Assembly: GCF_005889725.1 (NCBI RefSeq)
Contig: NZ_VCKX01000046.1
Span: forward strand, 1 to 55,811
DNA length: 55,811 nt
Reading direction: 5' to 3'
DNA from: Nonomuraea zeae
GTDB taxonomy: Bacteria; Actinomycetota; Actinomycetes; Streptosporangiales; Streptosporangiaceae
The notes beneath the pieces were generated by a model. That model was not told the DNA's origin and made no database searches. It saw nothing but the letters and a program-made list of their open reading frames with translations. How positions within the stretch are numbered: position 1 is the first letter of the stretch; each line of letters starts with the position of its first letter. This document shows, in pieces, positions 26,977-35,748 of this stretch. The translations under genes were made by a program, and so were the position numbers.

Positions 26977-28887
26977 TCAGCCGACGTGGACGTGCGGCCG
27001 GCGCTCCAGGTCCGGCTCGGCCTGGCGCAGCACCTCGCGGGTCAGCGGCGGCACGTCGCCGCCGCCGAAGACGAGGTAGCGCAGCATCGCCACGACCGGG
27101 TTGCCCTCGGTCCAGTGGAAGTAGATGTGCGGCACCGAGCCGGTGCGGTCGCGCAGATAGAGCAGCAGGGCCGCCAGGGAGTTCGGGACGGCCGAGCTCT
27201 CGATGACCAGGATCTTGTGCCCGTGCCGTTCCTCGCCCCTGACGTGCAGCTCGGTCTCGAACTCCGAGGCGTCCGGCACCGACACCTCCACGAACAGGAC
27301 GGGCTCGGAGCTGCGCAGCCGGTGGTTGCGCCAGGTCTCGCGGAGCTTGTCGTGGTACTCGTCCTGGTCGCGCCGGTCCGGCTCGTTGGCGATCACGTGG
27401 ATGTCGCCGCAGGCGTCGTTGACGTACTCCTCGGCGAGCGGATCGAGGCGCACGTCGGTGACGCGCAGCTCGGTGGACCGGGTGGCGCGGGAGATCAGCG
27501 ACGTGGCGACGATGGCGGCGATGAAGAACGAGGCGATCTTCACGCCGTCCGGCCGCTCGATCACGTTGTCGACGAGGGTGCAGGCGAGCACCGCGGTGAT
27601 GACGGCGAACCCGGCCGTCGCCCGCCACTGGCGCTTCTTGCGGGCCGACAGCGTCACCGCGACCGCCGCCGACAGCATGAGCACCAGCACGCCGGTGGCG
27701 TACGCGCCGCCCTGCGCCTCCACGTCGGCGTCGAAGATGATCGTGATGCCGAACGCGATCGCCGAGAACACCAGCACCAGCGGCCGGACCGCGCCCGTCC
27801 ACTCCGGCGCCATGCCGTAGCGGGGCAGGTAGCGCGGCACCAGGTTGATCAGCCCGGCCATCGCCGACGCCCCCGCGAACCACAGGATCGCGATCGTGGA
27901 CACGTCGTAAGCGGTGCCGAACCAGTCGCCCAGGTAACCGTGCGCCAGGTACGCCAGCGCCCGCCCGGCGGCCTTGCCGCCTTCCTCGAACTCCTCGTGC
28001 GGGATCAGCACCGTGGTGACGGTGCTGGAGAGGATCAGGAACACGCTCATGATGAGGGCGGCGACCGTGAGCAGCCGCTTGGTGCCCTTGATCCGCTCCC
28101 GCACGTCGCCCCTGACCACCGGCATCACCGCGACGCCCGTCTCGAACCCGGACATGCCGAGCGCCAGCTTCGGCATCACCAGCAGCGACAGCCCGATCAT
28201 GGCGAGCGGGCTGCTGAAGTCCAGGCTCAGCGCCCGCTGCCAGTCGACCACCACCTGCGGCGCCTGGAGAACGTGCACGAGGGCGGCGGCCACCACGACG
28301 GCGTTCAGCGCCAGGTAGACGAAGACGAGCAGCACCGCGATGCCGATCGCCTCGGTGAACCCCATCAGGAACACCCCGCCGAGCCCCGCCAGCAGCACCA
28401 GCGTCACGATCACCCGCTGCCCGGCCAGGAACTCGGGCACGAACGGGTTCTCCAGGATGTGCGCGGTCGCGTCCGCCGCCGACAGCGTCATCGTGATGAC
28501 GAAGTCCGTGGCCGCGAACCCGAGCAGCGCCAGCACGAAGAGCTTGCCCCACCACTGCGGGGCCAGCTTCTCCAGCATCGCGATCGAGCCCTGCCCGTAC
28601 GGGCTCTCCTCCGCCACCCTGCGATAGACCGGCAGCGCCCCCAGCAGCGTCAACGCCACCAGGAACAGCGTGGCCAGCGGCGACAGCAGCCCCGCCGCCA
28701 GCGCCGCGATGCCCGGCTGGTAGCCCAGCGTGGAGAAGTAGTCCACGCCGGTCAGGCACATCACCCGCCACCACGGGTGCTTCACATGGGGACCGTGCTC
28801 GATCTGCTCACGGTCGGTCTGCAGCCCCTCCAGCATCCAGGAACGCAGCGTGCCTTCCGCGGCGGCCGGCCGTTTCGCCAGCACCAT
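26977..28887 (-). CDS. APC superfamily permease with cytoplasmic C-terminal domain
   Basis: This 636-residue integral membrane protein starts with a hydrophilic segment of about 45 residues. About 12 hydrophobic helices span residues 45-460, and a cytoplasmic domain of about 170 residues follows. The first helix region reads [21 protein letters not shown], followed by [19 protein letters not shown], as in a widespread actinobacterial group of amino-acid-permease-like proteins. The tail ([43 protein letters not shown]) resembles C-terminal domains of KUP/KimA-like potassium transporters. The substrate could be an amino acid or K+, and the sequence does not decide. No c-di-AMP riboswitch was recognised in the 230-bp leader. 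The start is the ATG at 28887; GAAGGGTGACC lies upstream. Confidence 0.85.
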   Translation of the reverse strand: MVLAKRPAAAEGTLRSWMLEGLQTDREQIEHGPHVKHPWWRVMCLTGVDYFSTLGYQPGIAALAAGLLSPLATLFLVALTLLGALPVYRRVAEESPYGQGSIAMLEKLAPQWWGKLFVLALLGFAATDFVITMTLSAADATAHILENPFVPEFLAGQRVIVTLVLLAGLGGVFLMGFTEAIGIAVLLVFVYLALNAVVVAAALVHVLQAPQVVVDWQRALSLDFSSPLAMIGLSLLVMPKLALGMSGFETGVAVMPVVRGDVRERIKGTKRLLTVAALIMSVFLILSSTVTTVLIPHEEFEEGGKAAGRALAYLAHGYLGDWFGTAYDVSTIAILWFAGASAMAGLINLVPRYLPRYGMAPEWTGAVRPLVLVFSAIAFGITIIFDADVEAQGGAYATGVLVLMLSAAVAVTLSARKKRQWRATAGFAVITAVLACTLVDNVIERPDGVKIASFFIAAIVATSLISRATRSTELRVTDVRLDPLAEEYVNDACGDIHVIANEPDRRDQDEYHDKLRETWRNHRLRSSEPVLFVEVSVPDASEFETELHVRGEERHGHKILVIESSAVPNSLAALLLYLRDRTGSVPHIYFHWTEGNPVVAMLRYLVFGGGDVPPLTREVLRQAEPDLERRPHVHVG

Positions 28888-29117
28888 GAGCGGTCACCCT
28901 TCCGTCAAGAACGCATAAATACGCATCCGCACACTACTGACGGTTTGAGGGCATATGACCAGGTGAGGGCGTCAAGAAAACGTATGGACGCGTCTGGATG
29001 GGGCGTCAGCTCTCCAGGTCCCGGCCGCCCAGGCCCGCCATGAGCCGCGGCGCTGCGGGGCGGCGCGCACGTGGGCTCCTTTCTGTCCAGCGGATGTGGA
29101 AGGGCCCGGCACCGTCG

Positions 29118-29192
29118 TCAGGCCAGGGTGAGCAGGGCGACGACCACGATCAGGACCAGGAGCGCGACGGCCTCCGGGCGGATGCGCGTCAC
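29118..29192 (-). CDS. 24-residue hydrophobic peptide coupled to the decarboxylase gene
   Basis: A short frame starts with a GTG whose last bases overlap the TGA stop of the upstream decarboxylase gene (GTGA). It reads VTRIRPEAVALLVLIVVVALL and ends TLA, that is a positively charged N-terminus followed by one transmembrane helix. The overlap is the same type as that used by other coupled genes in this window. The size and shape recall small membrane proteins such as KdpF, but no homologue can be named. It may also be chance, because it is very short. Confidence 0.4.
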   Translation of the reverse strand: MTRIRPEAVALLVLIVVVALLTLA

Positions 29193-30520
29193 AGCCCGAC
29201 GTCCCGGCGGAGCAGGTCGTCGATCTCCTCCCGGCGCACCACCACCCGGGCGGCCCCGTCGGCGACCGCGATGACCGGCGGGCGGCCGGTGAGGTTGTAG
29301 GTGGAGGCCATGGAGTAGTGGTAGGCGCCGGTGGCCGGCACCGCGACGACGTCGCCCGGCCGGACGTCGGCGGGCAGCGGCACGCTCTCGGCGATGACGT
29401 CGCCCGCCTCGCAGTGGTGCCCGACCAGGGTGACCTGGCGGGCGGGCGCGGTCGAGCGGCGGCCGATCAGGCGGGCGGTGTAGCGGGCGCCGTAGAGGGA
29501 CGGGCGCGGGTTGTCGCTCATCCCGCCGTCGACGGCCACGAAGGTCCTGGTGAGGGTACGTTTGACGGCGATCACCCGGTACAGGGTGAGCCCGGCGGGG
29601 CCGCTGATCGACCGGCCCGGCTCGATGGTCAGCCGGGGCACCGGCAGGCCGAGCGCCGCGCAGCGCTCCTCCATCGCCTTGACGACCGTCCTGGCGTAGC
29701 CGCCCGGGGTCAGGCCGTGCTCGGTCCCGAGGTAGGCGATGCCCTGGCCGCCGCCCAGGTCGAGCTGGGGCAGGACGATCCCGTAGGTGTCCCGTACGAG
29801 GGCGAGCTGCTCCACCATGACCCGCGCGGCCTGCTCGTACGGCTCCGCCGCGAAGATCTGCGAGCCGAGGTGGCAGTGCAGGCCCACCAGCTCCAGCTCC
29901 GGCTGGCGCAGCACCCTGGTCACGGCCGCCGCGGCGTCCCCCGAGGCGATGGACAGGCCGAACTTCTGGCCCTCGCCGCCCGTGCGGATGGCCGCGTGGG
30001 CGCCCGCCTCGATGTCGGGGATCACCCGCAGCAGCACCTTCTGCCGCCGGCCCGGCGGGACGAGCACCGCCAGGCGCGGGATCTCGGCGAGGTTGTCCAC
30101 GACGATGCGCCCCACCCCGTACTCGACCGCCTCCAGCAGCTCGTGCGGGGTCTTGGCGTTGCCGTGGAAGACGATGCGCTCGGCCGGGAAGCCGACGGAC
30201 CGCGCGATGGCCAGCTCGCCGCCGGAGCAGACGTCCAGCCCGAGTCCTTCCTCCCGGATCCAGGTGGCCATCGCCCGGCACAGGAACGCCTTGGCGGCGT
30301 AGAGGATGTCGGCGTCCGGCAGCGCGGCGCGGAAGGCGCGGCAGCGTCCCCGCAGGTCGGCCTCGTCCACCACGTAGGCGGGGGTGCCGTAGCGCTCGGC
30401 GACGTCCATCAGGGGCACGCCTCCGGTGGCGGCGTACGGGTGGAAGCGGGTGGTGGCCGACCAGGGCTCCGCCGCGGACGGCGTCTCAGGCCGGGTCTGG
30501 TCCTGCTGGAGCACGCACAT
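29189..30520 (-). CDS. lysA: Diaminopimelate decarboxylase-like type III PLP enzyme
   Basis: This 443-residue PLP enzyme of the alanine racemase-like (fold III) decarboxylases fits the LysA branch. The PLP lysine is in ILYAAKAFLC, the TIM barrel includes GLDVCSGGELA and GLHCHLGSQI, the phosphate loop is LDLGGGQGIAY, and EPGRSISGPAG and the partner-subunit Cys in HHCEAGDVIAES follow. LysA converts meso-diaminopimelate to lysine. The coupling to a SAV_915 gene suggests a specialised copy, not necessarily the housekeeping enzyme. The ATG at 30520 overlaps the upstream stop as TGATG. The longer frame to 30634 would read through the SAV_915 gene and is rejected. Confidence 0.9.
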   Translation of the reverse strand: MCVLQQDQTRPETPSAAEPWSATTRFHPYAATGGVPLMDVAERYGTPAYVVDEADLRGRCRAFRAALPDADILYAAKAFLCRAMATWIREEGLGLDVCSGGELAIARSVGFPAERIVFHGNAKTPHELLEAVEYGVGRIVVDNLAEIPRLAVLVPPGRRQKVLLRVIPDIEAGAHAAIRTGGEGQKFGLSIASGDAAAAVTRVLRQPELELVGLHCHLGSQIFAAEPYEQAARVMVEQLALVRDTYGIVLPQLDLGGGQGIAYLGTEHGLTPGGYARTVVKAMEERCAALGLPVPRLTIEPGRSISGPAGLTLYRVIAVKRTLTRTFVAVDGGMSDNPRPSLYGARYTARLIGRRSTAPARQVTLVGHHCEAGDVIAESVPLPADVRPGDVVAVPATGAYHYSMASTYNLTGRPPVIAVADGAARVVVRREEIDDLLRRDVGL

Positions 30521-30780
30521 CAGGCCACCCGCTCGGCGGACCGGGTCATCGTGCCGGCGGGGTCGATGACGATGCCGATGACGTCCAGCTCGGCGAGCAT
30601 GCCGCGCAGCGCCGGGGCCGTGAGCACCACCCACCGCTGGTCCGTCCCGAGCACCTTGGTGAGCTTGAGCGGCGAGGTGAAGGCGACCGCCGTCCGCTTG
30701 CCCGCGGCGGTGCGGAACAACCGCAGGGCGGTGGCGTACGCGCCGGCCCGGACGGGGACGAACAATCGAGGCTCTGACAT
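30520..30780 (-). CDS. SAV_915 family protein
   Basis: This 86-residue protein reads MSEPRLFVPVRAGAYATALR at its start and contains FTSPLKLTKVLG and LRGMLAELDVIGIVIDPAG. It matches the small SAV_915 family of actinobacteria, which is related to the SseB N-terminal domain and whose function is unknown. GGAAGGAAG lies at good distance before the ATG at 30780, so an upstream extension to 30900 is not used. The stop codon overlaps the start of the LysA-like gene, so the two proteins are probably made together in one operon. Confidence 0.85.
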   Translation of the reverse strand: MSEPRLFVPVRAGAYATALRLFRTAAGKRTAVAFTSPLKLTKVLGTDQRWVVLTAPALRGMLAELDVIGIVIDPAGTMTRSAERVA

Positions 30781-30907
30781 CTGCTTCCTTCCAACGAAAA
30801 AGCCGTACATGTCAGACGCTAGAACCGGTTTTGCCGGCACCTCATGATCACTACGCATTCCGGACGCGCGACCCCGGAAATCCTGACGCGACGTTGACAC
30901 CAGCCGC

Positions 30908-31300
30908 TCAGGACGCGTCCGCGACCGGGGTGCGCGAGAGCGCCTGACCCGGCTGTCGCGAGGTCCGGCGACGGCGCGCGCGGGCTGCCCGCGGCACGCC
31001 TCCCCCGAGCCCCAGCGCCAGGAACGCCGTCAGCCTGACCAGGTCGCCGGGCGTGAACGTCAGCTCGCCGGCGGCGTTGACCAGGAAGCCGGTGGTGAAG
31101 CACCAGGCCATGACCCCGGTGGCCAGGCCGGCGAGCACGCTGCGGGACCACAGGGCGTAGGCCGCGACGACCGCGCCCATCACCACCGCTCGGGGTACGA
31201 CCTCGGGAGCGGGCAGCGTCAACGCCACCGCCGCGCAGGCCAGGACGGACAGCCCGAAGCCACCAGGGATCAGGAATTCCAGCGGACGGCGTACACGCAT
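30908..31300 (-). CDS. Small integral membrane protein
   Basis: This 130-residue protein has about four hydrophobic helices (residues of about 7-30, 35-52, 55-75 and 80-100) and an Arg-rich cytoplasmic tail. The helix spacing with WSRSVLAGLATGVMAW resembles the DUF4118/KdpD-like four-helix membrane module, but without an attached kinase. The start at 31300 (MRVRRPLEF) is preferred because GGAAGG lies 8-9 bases upstream; an in-frame ATG at 31333 is possible. No function can be assigned. Confidence 0.7.
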   Translation of the reverse strand: MRVRRPLEFLIPGGFGLSVLACAAVALTLPAPEVVPRAVVMGAVVAAYALWSRSVLAGLATGVMAWCFTTGFLVNAAGELTFTPGDLVRLTAFLALGLGGGVPRAARARRRRTSRQPGQALSRTPVADAS

Positions 31301-31435
31301 GACCCATGCCTTCCAAAGACAATGTCCCTGCATGAAACCCGTCCGCGGTCAGCGGAATGCCAATTTAGATGACATCAATGCGGCTTCATTACCCGCATTC
31401 ACGCGCTGTTGACGCGCGCGCGGAGCCCGCGTCGG

Positions 31436-32701
31436 TCAGGCGGCCGTCGTCAGCCATTCGGCGATGTCGGCGACGACCGCCGGGTCCACGTGCTGGGCCG
31501 GCTCGTATCCGGCGGGGGTGGACGGGCCCGCGCCGGGGAAGAAGAGGTGGTCGTCGGCGTCGTAGACGCGGATCGTGACCTCCGGCCGGTCACCGAGGCC
31601 GGCCCGCCAGCCGGGGAGATCGTCCGTCACGGTCACCTGGTAGTCGCGGCCACCCTGGAGGATGAACATCGGCTTGTCCAGCGCCGCCGCGGTCGCGACC
31701 GGGTCGTAGCCGCGCAGATCCAGCCAGTACGCCGCCGGCCAGCCGAACAGCAGCTCTTCGGCCGGCGTCGAAGGCGACAGATCGGGGCCGCCGACCGCCG
31801 CGGCCTGCCGGGTGATCGTCTCGACGGCCGCCTCCATCCCCGGGCCGGAGTGCAGCGAGGCCAGATAACGGACCACGCGGACGGCGGCCTGGTGCATCGG
31901 CTGCGTGTCGCCGGCCATGATCACCAGACCGGCGACGGACGCCTCGGCGGCCGCGACCCGGGGCGCGACCTTGCCGCCCATGCTGTGGCCGAGAACGAAG
32001 ACGCGGGCGGGGTCCACGCCCGGCTGCCGCTGGAGGAGCCGGACGGCGGCGACCGCGTGCGGCACGTACTCGTCGGTCATCGTGAAACCGGCCGTGCCTG
32101 CCACCTGGCCGCCGTGGGTGTGGGTCACCTTGTCGAACCGCAGCACCGCGACGCCGCGGGCGGCCAGCCCCCAGGCCAGATCCTTGAGGGGCTTGTTCGC
32201 CCCGCTGGTGGCGTCCCGGTCGAACGCCCCTCCCCCGCTGAGCAGCACGACGCCCGCCCGCGGGCCGGGCACGTGCGGCAGGCTCATCGTGCCGGTCACG
32301 GCGAGGGGCCCGTCGCCGACCGTGACGTCCTGCTCGTCGAACGTCGCCGGATCGGCGTACGGCGGCGGGGCCCAGGGCGCGGTGGCCGCCGCGAGCCGCA
32401 GACCGGTCAGCCTGCCGTCCTCGTCGATCGTCATCACCACGTCGAGCCCCCCGCGCTCGCCCGTCACCGGGACGCTCACGAGGACCAGCCCCGCCCCGGC
32501 CGGCTCGCTCTCCGGTTCGCCGACGGCGGAGACCGGACCGATCTTGCCCGTCTCGGCCGTCCAGGCCTCCCGCAGCGCTTCCGCGCCGACCAGCGCGCGC
32601 AGCGGCGGCGCGAACAGCTGCTCGATGTCGGCGAAGCGTTCCTCCCGCGCCAGCTCGACGACCGTGACTGCCGTCGCCGCCGGGTCAGTTCCCATCGTCA
32701 T
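31436..32701 (-). CDS. Alpha/beta hydrolase with N-terminal DUF3887 domain
   Basis: This 421-residue protein has about 110 N-terminal residues of the DUF3887 type (ELAREERFADIEQLFAPPLR and following), then an alpha/beta-hydrolase domain. The nucleophile is in LGHSMGGKVAP, a candidate acid is in ILQGGRDYQV, and the His is in YDADDHLFFPG. The motif LLSGGGAFDRDATSG near residue 170 supplies the oxyanion region. The substrate is unknown. The ATG at 32701 has GGAGC six bases upstream, and the longer frame to 32881 runs through the divergent regulator gene and is rejected. The gene is divergent from a winged-helix regulator with 58 bp between them, so it is a probable target of that regulator. Confidence 0.87.
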   Translation of the reverse strand: MTMGTDPAATAVTVVELAREERFADIEQLFAPPLRALVGAEALREAWTAETGKIGPVSAVGEPESEPAGAGLVLVSVPVTGERGGLDVVMTIDEDGRLTGLRLAAATAPWAPPPYADPATFDEQDVTVGDGPLAVTGTMSLPHVPGPRAGVVLLSGGGAFDRDATSGANKPLKDLAWGLAARGVAVLRFDKVTHTHGGQVAGTAGFTMTDEYVPHAVAAVRLLQRQPGVDPARVFVLGHSMGGKVAPRVAAAEASVAGLVIMAGDTQPMHQAAVRVVRYLASLHSGPGMEAAVETITRQAAAVGGPDLSPSTPAEELLFGWPAAYWLDLRGYDPVATAAALDKPMFILQGGRDYQVTVTDDLPGWRAGLGDRPEVTIRVYDADDHLFFPGAGPSTPAGYEPAQHVDPAVVADIAEWLTTAA

Positions 32702-32759
32702 CCCAGCTCCATTGTTCTCGTTTTTTGAGAAAGGTAGCACGATATGAGATCGTAAGCAG
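32702..32759. promoter_or_regulatory. Divergent promoter region with two inverted repeats
   Basis: This 58-bp gap between the hydrolase and the regulator contains TTCTC-N7-GAGAA (32715-32731) and ACGAT-N5-ATCGT (32739-32753). It is AT-rich compared with its surroundings. These are plausible operator half-sites for the adjacent winged-helix regulator, acting on both promoters. Confidence 0.45.
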
Positions 32760-33311
32760 GTGGACACTTTCGAGCTCCTGGGACACCCCGTCCGGCTCCG
32801 CATCGTGCACGCGATGCGCGGCGGCCGGACGCTGACGACCTCCCAGCTGTGCGCCCGGATCCCCGACGTCTCGAAGGCCACCGTCTACCGGCACATCGAG
32901 CTGCTCGCGTCCGGGGGCATCCTGGAGGTGGCCGACGAGCGGCGGGTGCGCGGCGCGGTGGAGCGCCGCTACCGGCTGCGCGAGGATCGGGCCTCGTTCG
33001 ACGCCGGCATGATCGAGTCGATGTCGCCCGACGATCACCGGCGCGGCTTCGCCATGGCGATGACCATCCTGCTCACCGAGTTCCACGCCTACCTCGAACG
33101 GGATCACGCCGACCCGGTGGCCGACCTGGTCGGCTACCGGCAGCATGCCGTCTGGCTCAGCCGGGAGGAGCTCCTGGAGCTGATCGGCGAGCTGCGCGGC
33201 GCGATCGCGCCCCGGCTGGCGAACCAGTCGCGGCCCGATCGCGCCCGCTACCTGCTCAGCCCGATCCTGTTCCCGGCGGAGGAGCCGTCCACCGGCCCCG
33301 AGGCCGACTGA
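32760..33311 (+). CDS. Winged-helix transcriptional regulator (ArsR-like)
   Basis: This is a 183-residue protein with an N-terminal winged helix at residues 1-80. LGHPVRLRIVHAM is the first helix, SQLCARIPDVSKATVYRHI is the helix-turn-helix and ERRYRLRED is the wing. The remaining hundred residues are alpha-helical and resemble the C-terminal part of actinobacterial ArsR/PadR-like repressors (DUF6194-type neighbours are common). The start is a GTG at 32760 with a weak ribosome binding site. Its position, divergent from the alpha/beta hydrolase with inverted repeats between them, suggests it controls that gene and itself. The inducer is unknown. Confidence 0.85.
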   Translation: MDTFELLGHPVRLRIVHAMRGGRTLTTSQLCARIPDVSKATVYRHIELLASGGILEVADERRVRGAVERRYRLREDRASFDAGMIESMSPDDHRRGFAMAMTILLTEFHAYLERDHADPVADLVGYRQHAVWLSREELLELIGELRGAIAPRLANQSRPDRARYLLSPILFPAEEPSTGPEAD

Positions 33312-33342
33312 CCCCCGCCACGGACTCCCCCGGGAGAGCTGA

Positions 33343-33393
33343 TGGCGCCACCATGACTTGCGTTGGCGCCATTTTGGCGCCATAGTGGTGCCA
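33343..33393. promoter_or_regulatory. Four phased palindromic sites before the RHH gene
   Basis: The palindrome TGGCGCCA occurs at 33343-33350, 33364-33371 and 33375-33382, and the variant TGGTGCCA at 33386-33393, overlapping the start codon. The start-to-start distances are 21, 11 and 11 bp, so all sites lie on the same face of the helix. Ribbon-helix-helix repressors bind such short tandem sites cooperatively, and the downstream gene encodes one. Autoregulation is the simplest explanation. Confidence 0.7.
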
Positions 33394-33920
33394 TGGATCT
33401 CAGGCCCTATGTCGACCGGCTCCTCCGAGACCTCGCGGTCGCGGCGGAGGCCGGAGGTGAGGACGCCCGCGCCCTGGCCGGGCGGCTCACCGCGCCGCTC
33501 GAGTCCTCCCTCCGGCTCATCCTGCTGGAGACCCTGTCGATGGCCGCCGACGAGATCACCCGCGACCTCGCGCCGGGCTCGGTGGAGGTGCGCCTGCGCC
33601 GCGGCGAGCCCGATTTCGTCGTGACGCGATCCCCGGCGGACCACCCCTTCGGCGAGGACGACCGGGCCGTCGCCGAGCCGGTCGACGCGGACGTCCCTCC
33701 CGCGAGCGCGTCCAAGGAGGGCGGCGGCGGCACGGCGCGGATCAATTTCCGCCTGCCCGAGGAGCTCAAGGTCCGGGTCGAGGAGGCCGCGCGCCAGGAG
33801 GGGCTGTCGGTCAACACCTGGCTCGTCCGCGCCGTGTCGGCCACGTTCGAGTCCGCCGGCCGCCGCCCGGCGCGGCGCGTCACGGAAAGCGGACGCCGCT
33901 ACACCGGCTGGGTCGGCTGA
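33393..33920 (+). CDS. Ribbon-helix-helix DNA-binding protein (HicB/Arc-like)
   Basis: This is a 175-residue protein. The N-terminal part (about residues 1-115) is helical then acidic and Pro/Ala-rich. The C-terminal domain ARINFRLPEELKVRVEEAA and SVNTWLVRAVSATFE is a ribbon-helix-helix fold of the Arc/HicB C-terminal class. No HicA toxin gene is adjacent, so despite the usual label of HicB family antitoxin it is probably a stand-alone regulator. It overlaps the last of four phased palindromes at its start and precedes a DUF4097 gene by 27 bp, a pairing common in actinomycetes. The ATG at 33393 is chosen over one at 33363, which would place the palindromes inside the gene. Confidence 0.85.
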   Translation: MDLRPYVDRLLRDLAVAAEAGGEDARALAGRLTAPLESSLRLILLETLSMAADEITRDLAPGSVEVRLRRGEPDFVVTRSPADHPFGEDDRAVAEPVDADVPPASASKEGGGGTARINFRLPEELKVRVEEAARQEGLSVNTWLVRAVSATFESAGRRPARRVTESGRRYTGWVG

Positions 33921-33947
33921 CGCGCATCACCGATGGAGGAGAGTCTC

Positions 33948-34844
33948 ATGCCAACGTTCAACACCCCCGAGCCGATCTCGGTCCGGATCGACCTGCCCGA
34001 CGGCGACTTCACCATCATCGCCGGCGACCGTACCGACACCGTGGTCGACGTGCGGCCCGGCGAGGACGAGGAAGAGGCGCCCCCGCTGCGGATCGAGTAC
34101 GAAAGCGGCCGGCTGGTCGTCAGGGCCGCGCGGCAGGAGCCCGAGACGTCCCGGCAGACCGCCGCCGCGGGAGCCAGGCAGCACAGCTGGGTCCTGTCGG
34201 GGCTGGCCCGCCTGCTGGGGAGCTGCGGCGAGTCCGCCCGGGTGACGATCGAGCTGCCGTCGGGGTCCCACGTGCAGGGCGAGAGCGCCAACGGCGGGTT
34301 CCGCTGCACGGGCCGCCTGGGCGAGTGCCGCCTGCGCACCGACCACGGCGACATCCGGCTCGACCAGGCCGCCGCGGTCCATCTGACCAGCGACAGCGGC
34401 GAGATCACCGTCGGCCGCGCGACCGGCCACGCCGAGATCCGCACCGACTCCGGCGAGATCAGGATCGACGAGATCGACGGCTCCGCCTCGATCAGGAGTG
34501 ACGACGGGGAGTGCTACGTCGGTGAGGTCACCGGCACCCTGCGGCTGATCGGCGCCAACGCCGACATGCACGTCAACCGGGCCCACGGCAGCGTCGAGGC
34601 GAAGAACGTGGACGGCGGCGTCCGCATCGGCGAGGTCGCCCGCGGCACCGTCGTCCTGACCAGCACATCGGGCGAGCTGGAGGTCGGCATCCGGCCGGGC
34701 ACGGCCGCGCTGCTCGACGTCAGCACGGCCGACGGCAGGCTGCGCAACTCCCTCGACGCCTACGACGGCCCCGACGGGTTCGGCGAGACGGTCGAGATCC
34801 GGGCCCGCAGCCACGACGGCGACATCGTGATCCGGCGCGCCTGA
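33948..34844 (+). CDS. DUF4097 beta-strand repeat protein
   Basis: This 298-residue protein is composed of short parallel-beta repeats of the DUF4097 type, for example GECRLRTDHGDIRLDQ, SDSGEITVGRATGHAEI, TDSGEIRIDEIDGSASI and SDDGECYVGEVTGTLRLI, each about 18-20 residues, forming a solenoid. It has no signal peptide or membrane helix. The ATG at 33948 has GGAGGAGAG six bases upstream. It is probably cotranscribed with the RHH regulator. The biological role of the family is unknown. Confidence 0.88.
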   Translation: MPTFNTPEPISVRIDLPDGDFTIIAGDRTDTVVDVRPGEDEEEAPPLRIEYESGRLVVRAARQEPETSRQTAAAGARQHSWVLSGLARLLGSCGESARVTIELPSGSHVQGESANGGFRCTGRLGECRLRTDHGDIRLDQAAAVHLTSDSGEITVGRATGHAEIRTDSGEIRIDEIDGSASIRSDDGECYVGEVTGTLRLIGANADMHVNRAHGSVEAKNVDGGVRIGEVARGTVVLTSTSGELEVGIRPGTAALLDVSTADGRLRNSLDAYDGPDGFGETVEIRARSHDGDIVIRRA

Positions 34845-34881
34845 CCCTGCGACGAGCCCGGCGGACACGGCCCCAGCGGCA

Positions 34882-35718
34882 CTAGCCCTTGCGGAAGGCG
34901 CCTGCGTGGGCGTGGGCCCACTGCTCGAAGGTGCGGGGCGGACGCCCGGTGACCTCCTCCACGGTGGGGTGGACCTGCGATTCGTCGAGCGTGCCGTCGG
35001 CGTAGAAGCGGAAGAACGCATCGACGTACTGCACGGGCATCGTCGCCTCCATCTCGGCGCGCGCCTCGGCGTTCGTCAGCCCTTCGCAGCGCAGGTCCCT
35101 GTCCAGCACCTTGGCCAGTACGGCCACCTGGTCGGCGGGCAGCAGCGCGCACGGGCCGGTCAGCTCGTGGGTCCGGCCCTCGTGCCCGTCTTCCAGCAAC
35201 GCCAGGGCCGCGACGGCGGCGATGTCGTACGGGTCGACGGCCGCGAGCGGCACGCCCGCGAACGGCACCCGCACCACGTCACCGGCCTCGAGCTGCGGCA
35301 GCCAGCGAAGGACGTTGGACATGAACGCCCGTGGCCGCAGGATCGTCCAGGGCAGGCCCGACTCCCGGACGGCCCGCTCGGAGAGTGCCATGTAGCGGGA
35401 GACGGCGTTGTCCATGTCAGCCAGCGCGGCCGAGCCGCTCGTCAGCAGCACGACGCGCCCGACCCCGGCGTCGCGGGCGCGGGCCAGCAGGCCCGGCATG
35501 TCCGCGTAGCCCGGCAGGAGGAACAAGCCGCGGACGCCGTCGAGCGCCTCGGACAGGCTTTCCGGCCGGTTCAGGTCGCCGCCGGCGAGCTCCGCGCCGG
35601 GCCGCGGAGCGCCGGCCGCCGGGTTCCGCACCAGCGCCCGCACCCGTTCGCCGGCCCCGGCCAGCGCGTCGACCAGCTCCGATCCCACGTTCCCGGTAGC
35701 TCCGGTGACCAGAATCAT
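34882..35718 (-). CDS. NmrA-like NAD(P)-binding protein (atypical SDR)
   Basis: This is a 278-residue atypical short-chain dehydrogenase of the NmrA/SDR_a8 type. The N-terminus MILVTGATGNVGSELVDAL is the nucleotide-binding loop, LTSGSAA follows near residue 95, and WTILRPRAFMSNVLRW is the typical central motif. The catalytic Tyr-x-x-x-Lys of classical SDRs is not evident, so it may be a NAD(P)H sensor or a quinone reductase of the QorB type. It stands alone, ending convergently with the DUF4097 gene 37 bp away. A decayed relative lies at 52188-52718. Confidence 0.87.
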   Translation of the reverse strand: MILVTGATGNVGSELVDALAGAGERVRALVRNPAAGAPRPGAELAGGDLNRPESLSEALDGVRGLFLLPGYADMPGLLARARDAGVGRVVLLTSGSAALADMDNAVSRYMALSERAVRESGLPWTILRPRAFMSNVLRWLPQLEAGDVVRVPFAGVPLAAVDPYDIAAVAALALLEDGHEGRTHELTGPCALLPADQVAVLAKVLDRDLRCEGLTNAEARAEMEATMPVQYVDAFFRFYADGTLDESQVHPTVEEVTGRPPRTFEQWAHAHAGAFRKG

Positions 35719-35748
35719 GCACTGCCTCCTTAGTGTGTGGTGGCCCAG

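Noticed and set aside
24608..28774. One 1388-residue minus-strand frame covering the glucanase and the permease
   Set aside because: Only the part from 26566 downward encodes the GH71 protein with a proper signal peptide and ribosome binding site. The rest is the wrong frame of the permease gene.
28888..29117. c-di-AMP (ydaO) riboswitch before the APC permease
   Set aside because: Permeases of related families often have one, but the conserved riboswitch sequence blocks could not be found in this 230-bp leader.
33393..34844. HicA/HicB toxin-antitoxin module
   Set aside because: The RHH protein resembles HicB in its C-terminal part, but no HicA-like double-stranded RNA-binding toxin is next to it, and the following gene is a DUF4097 protein.
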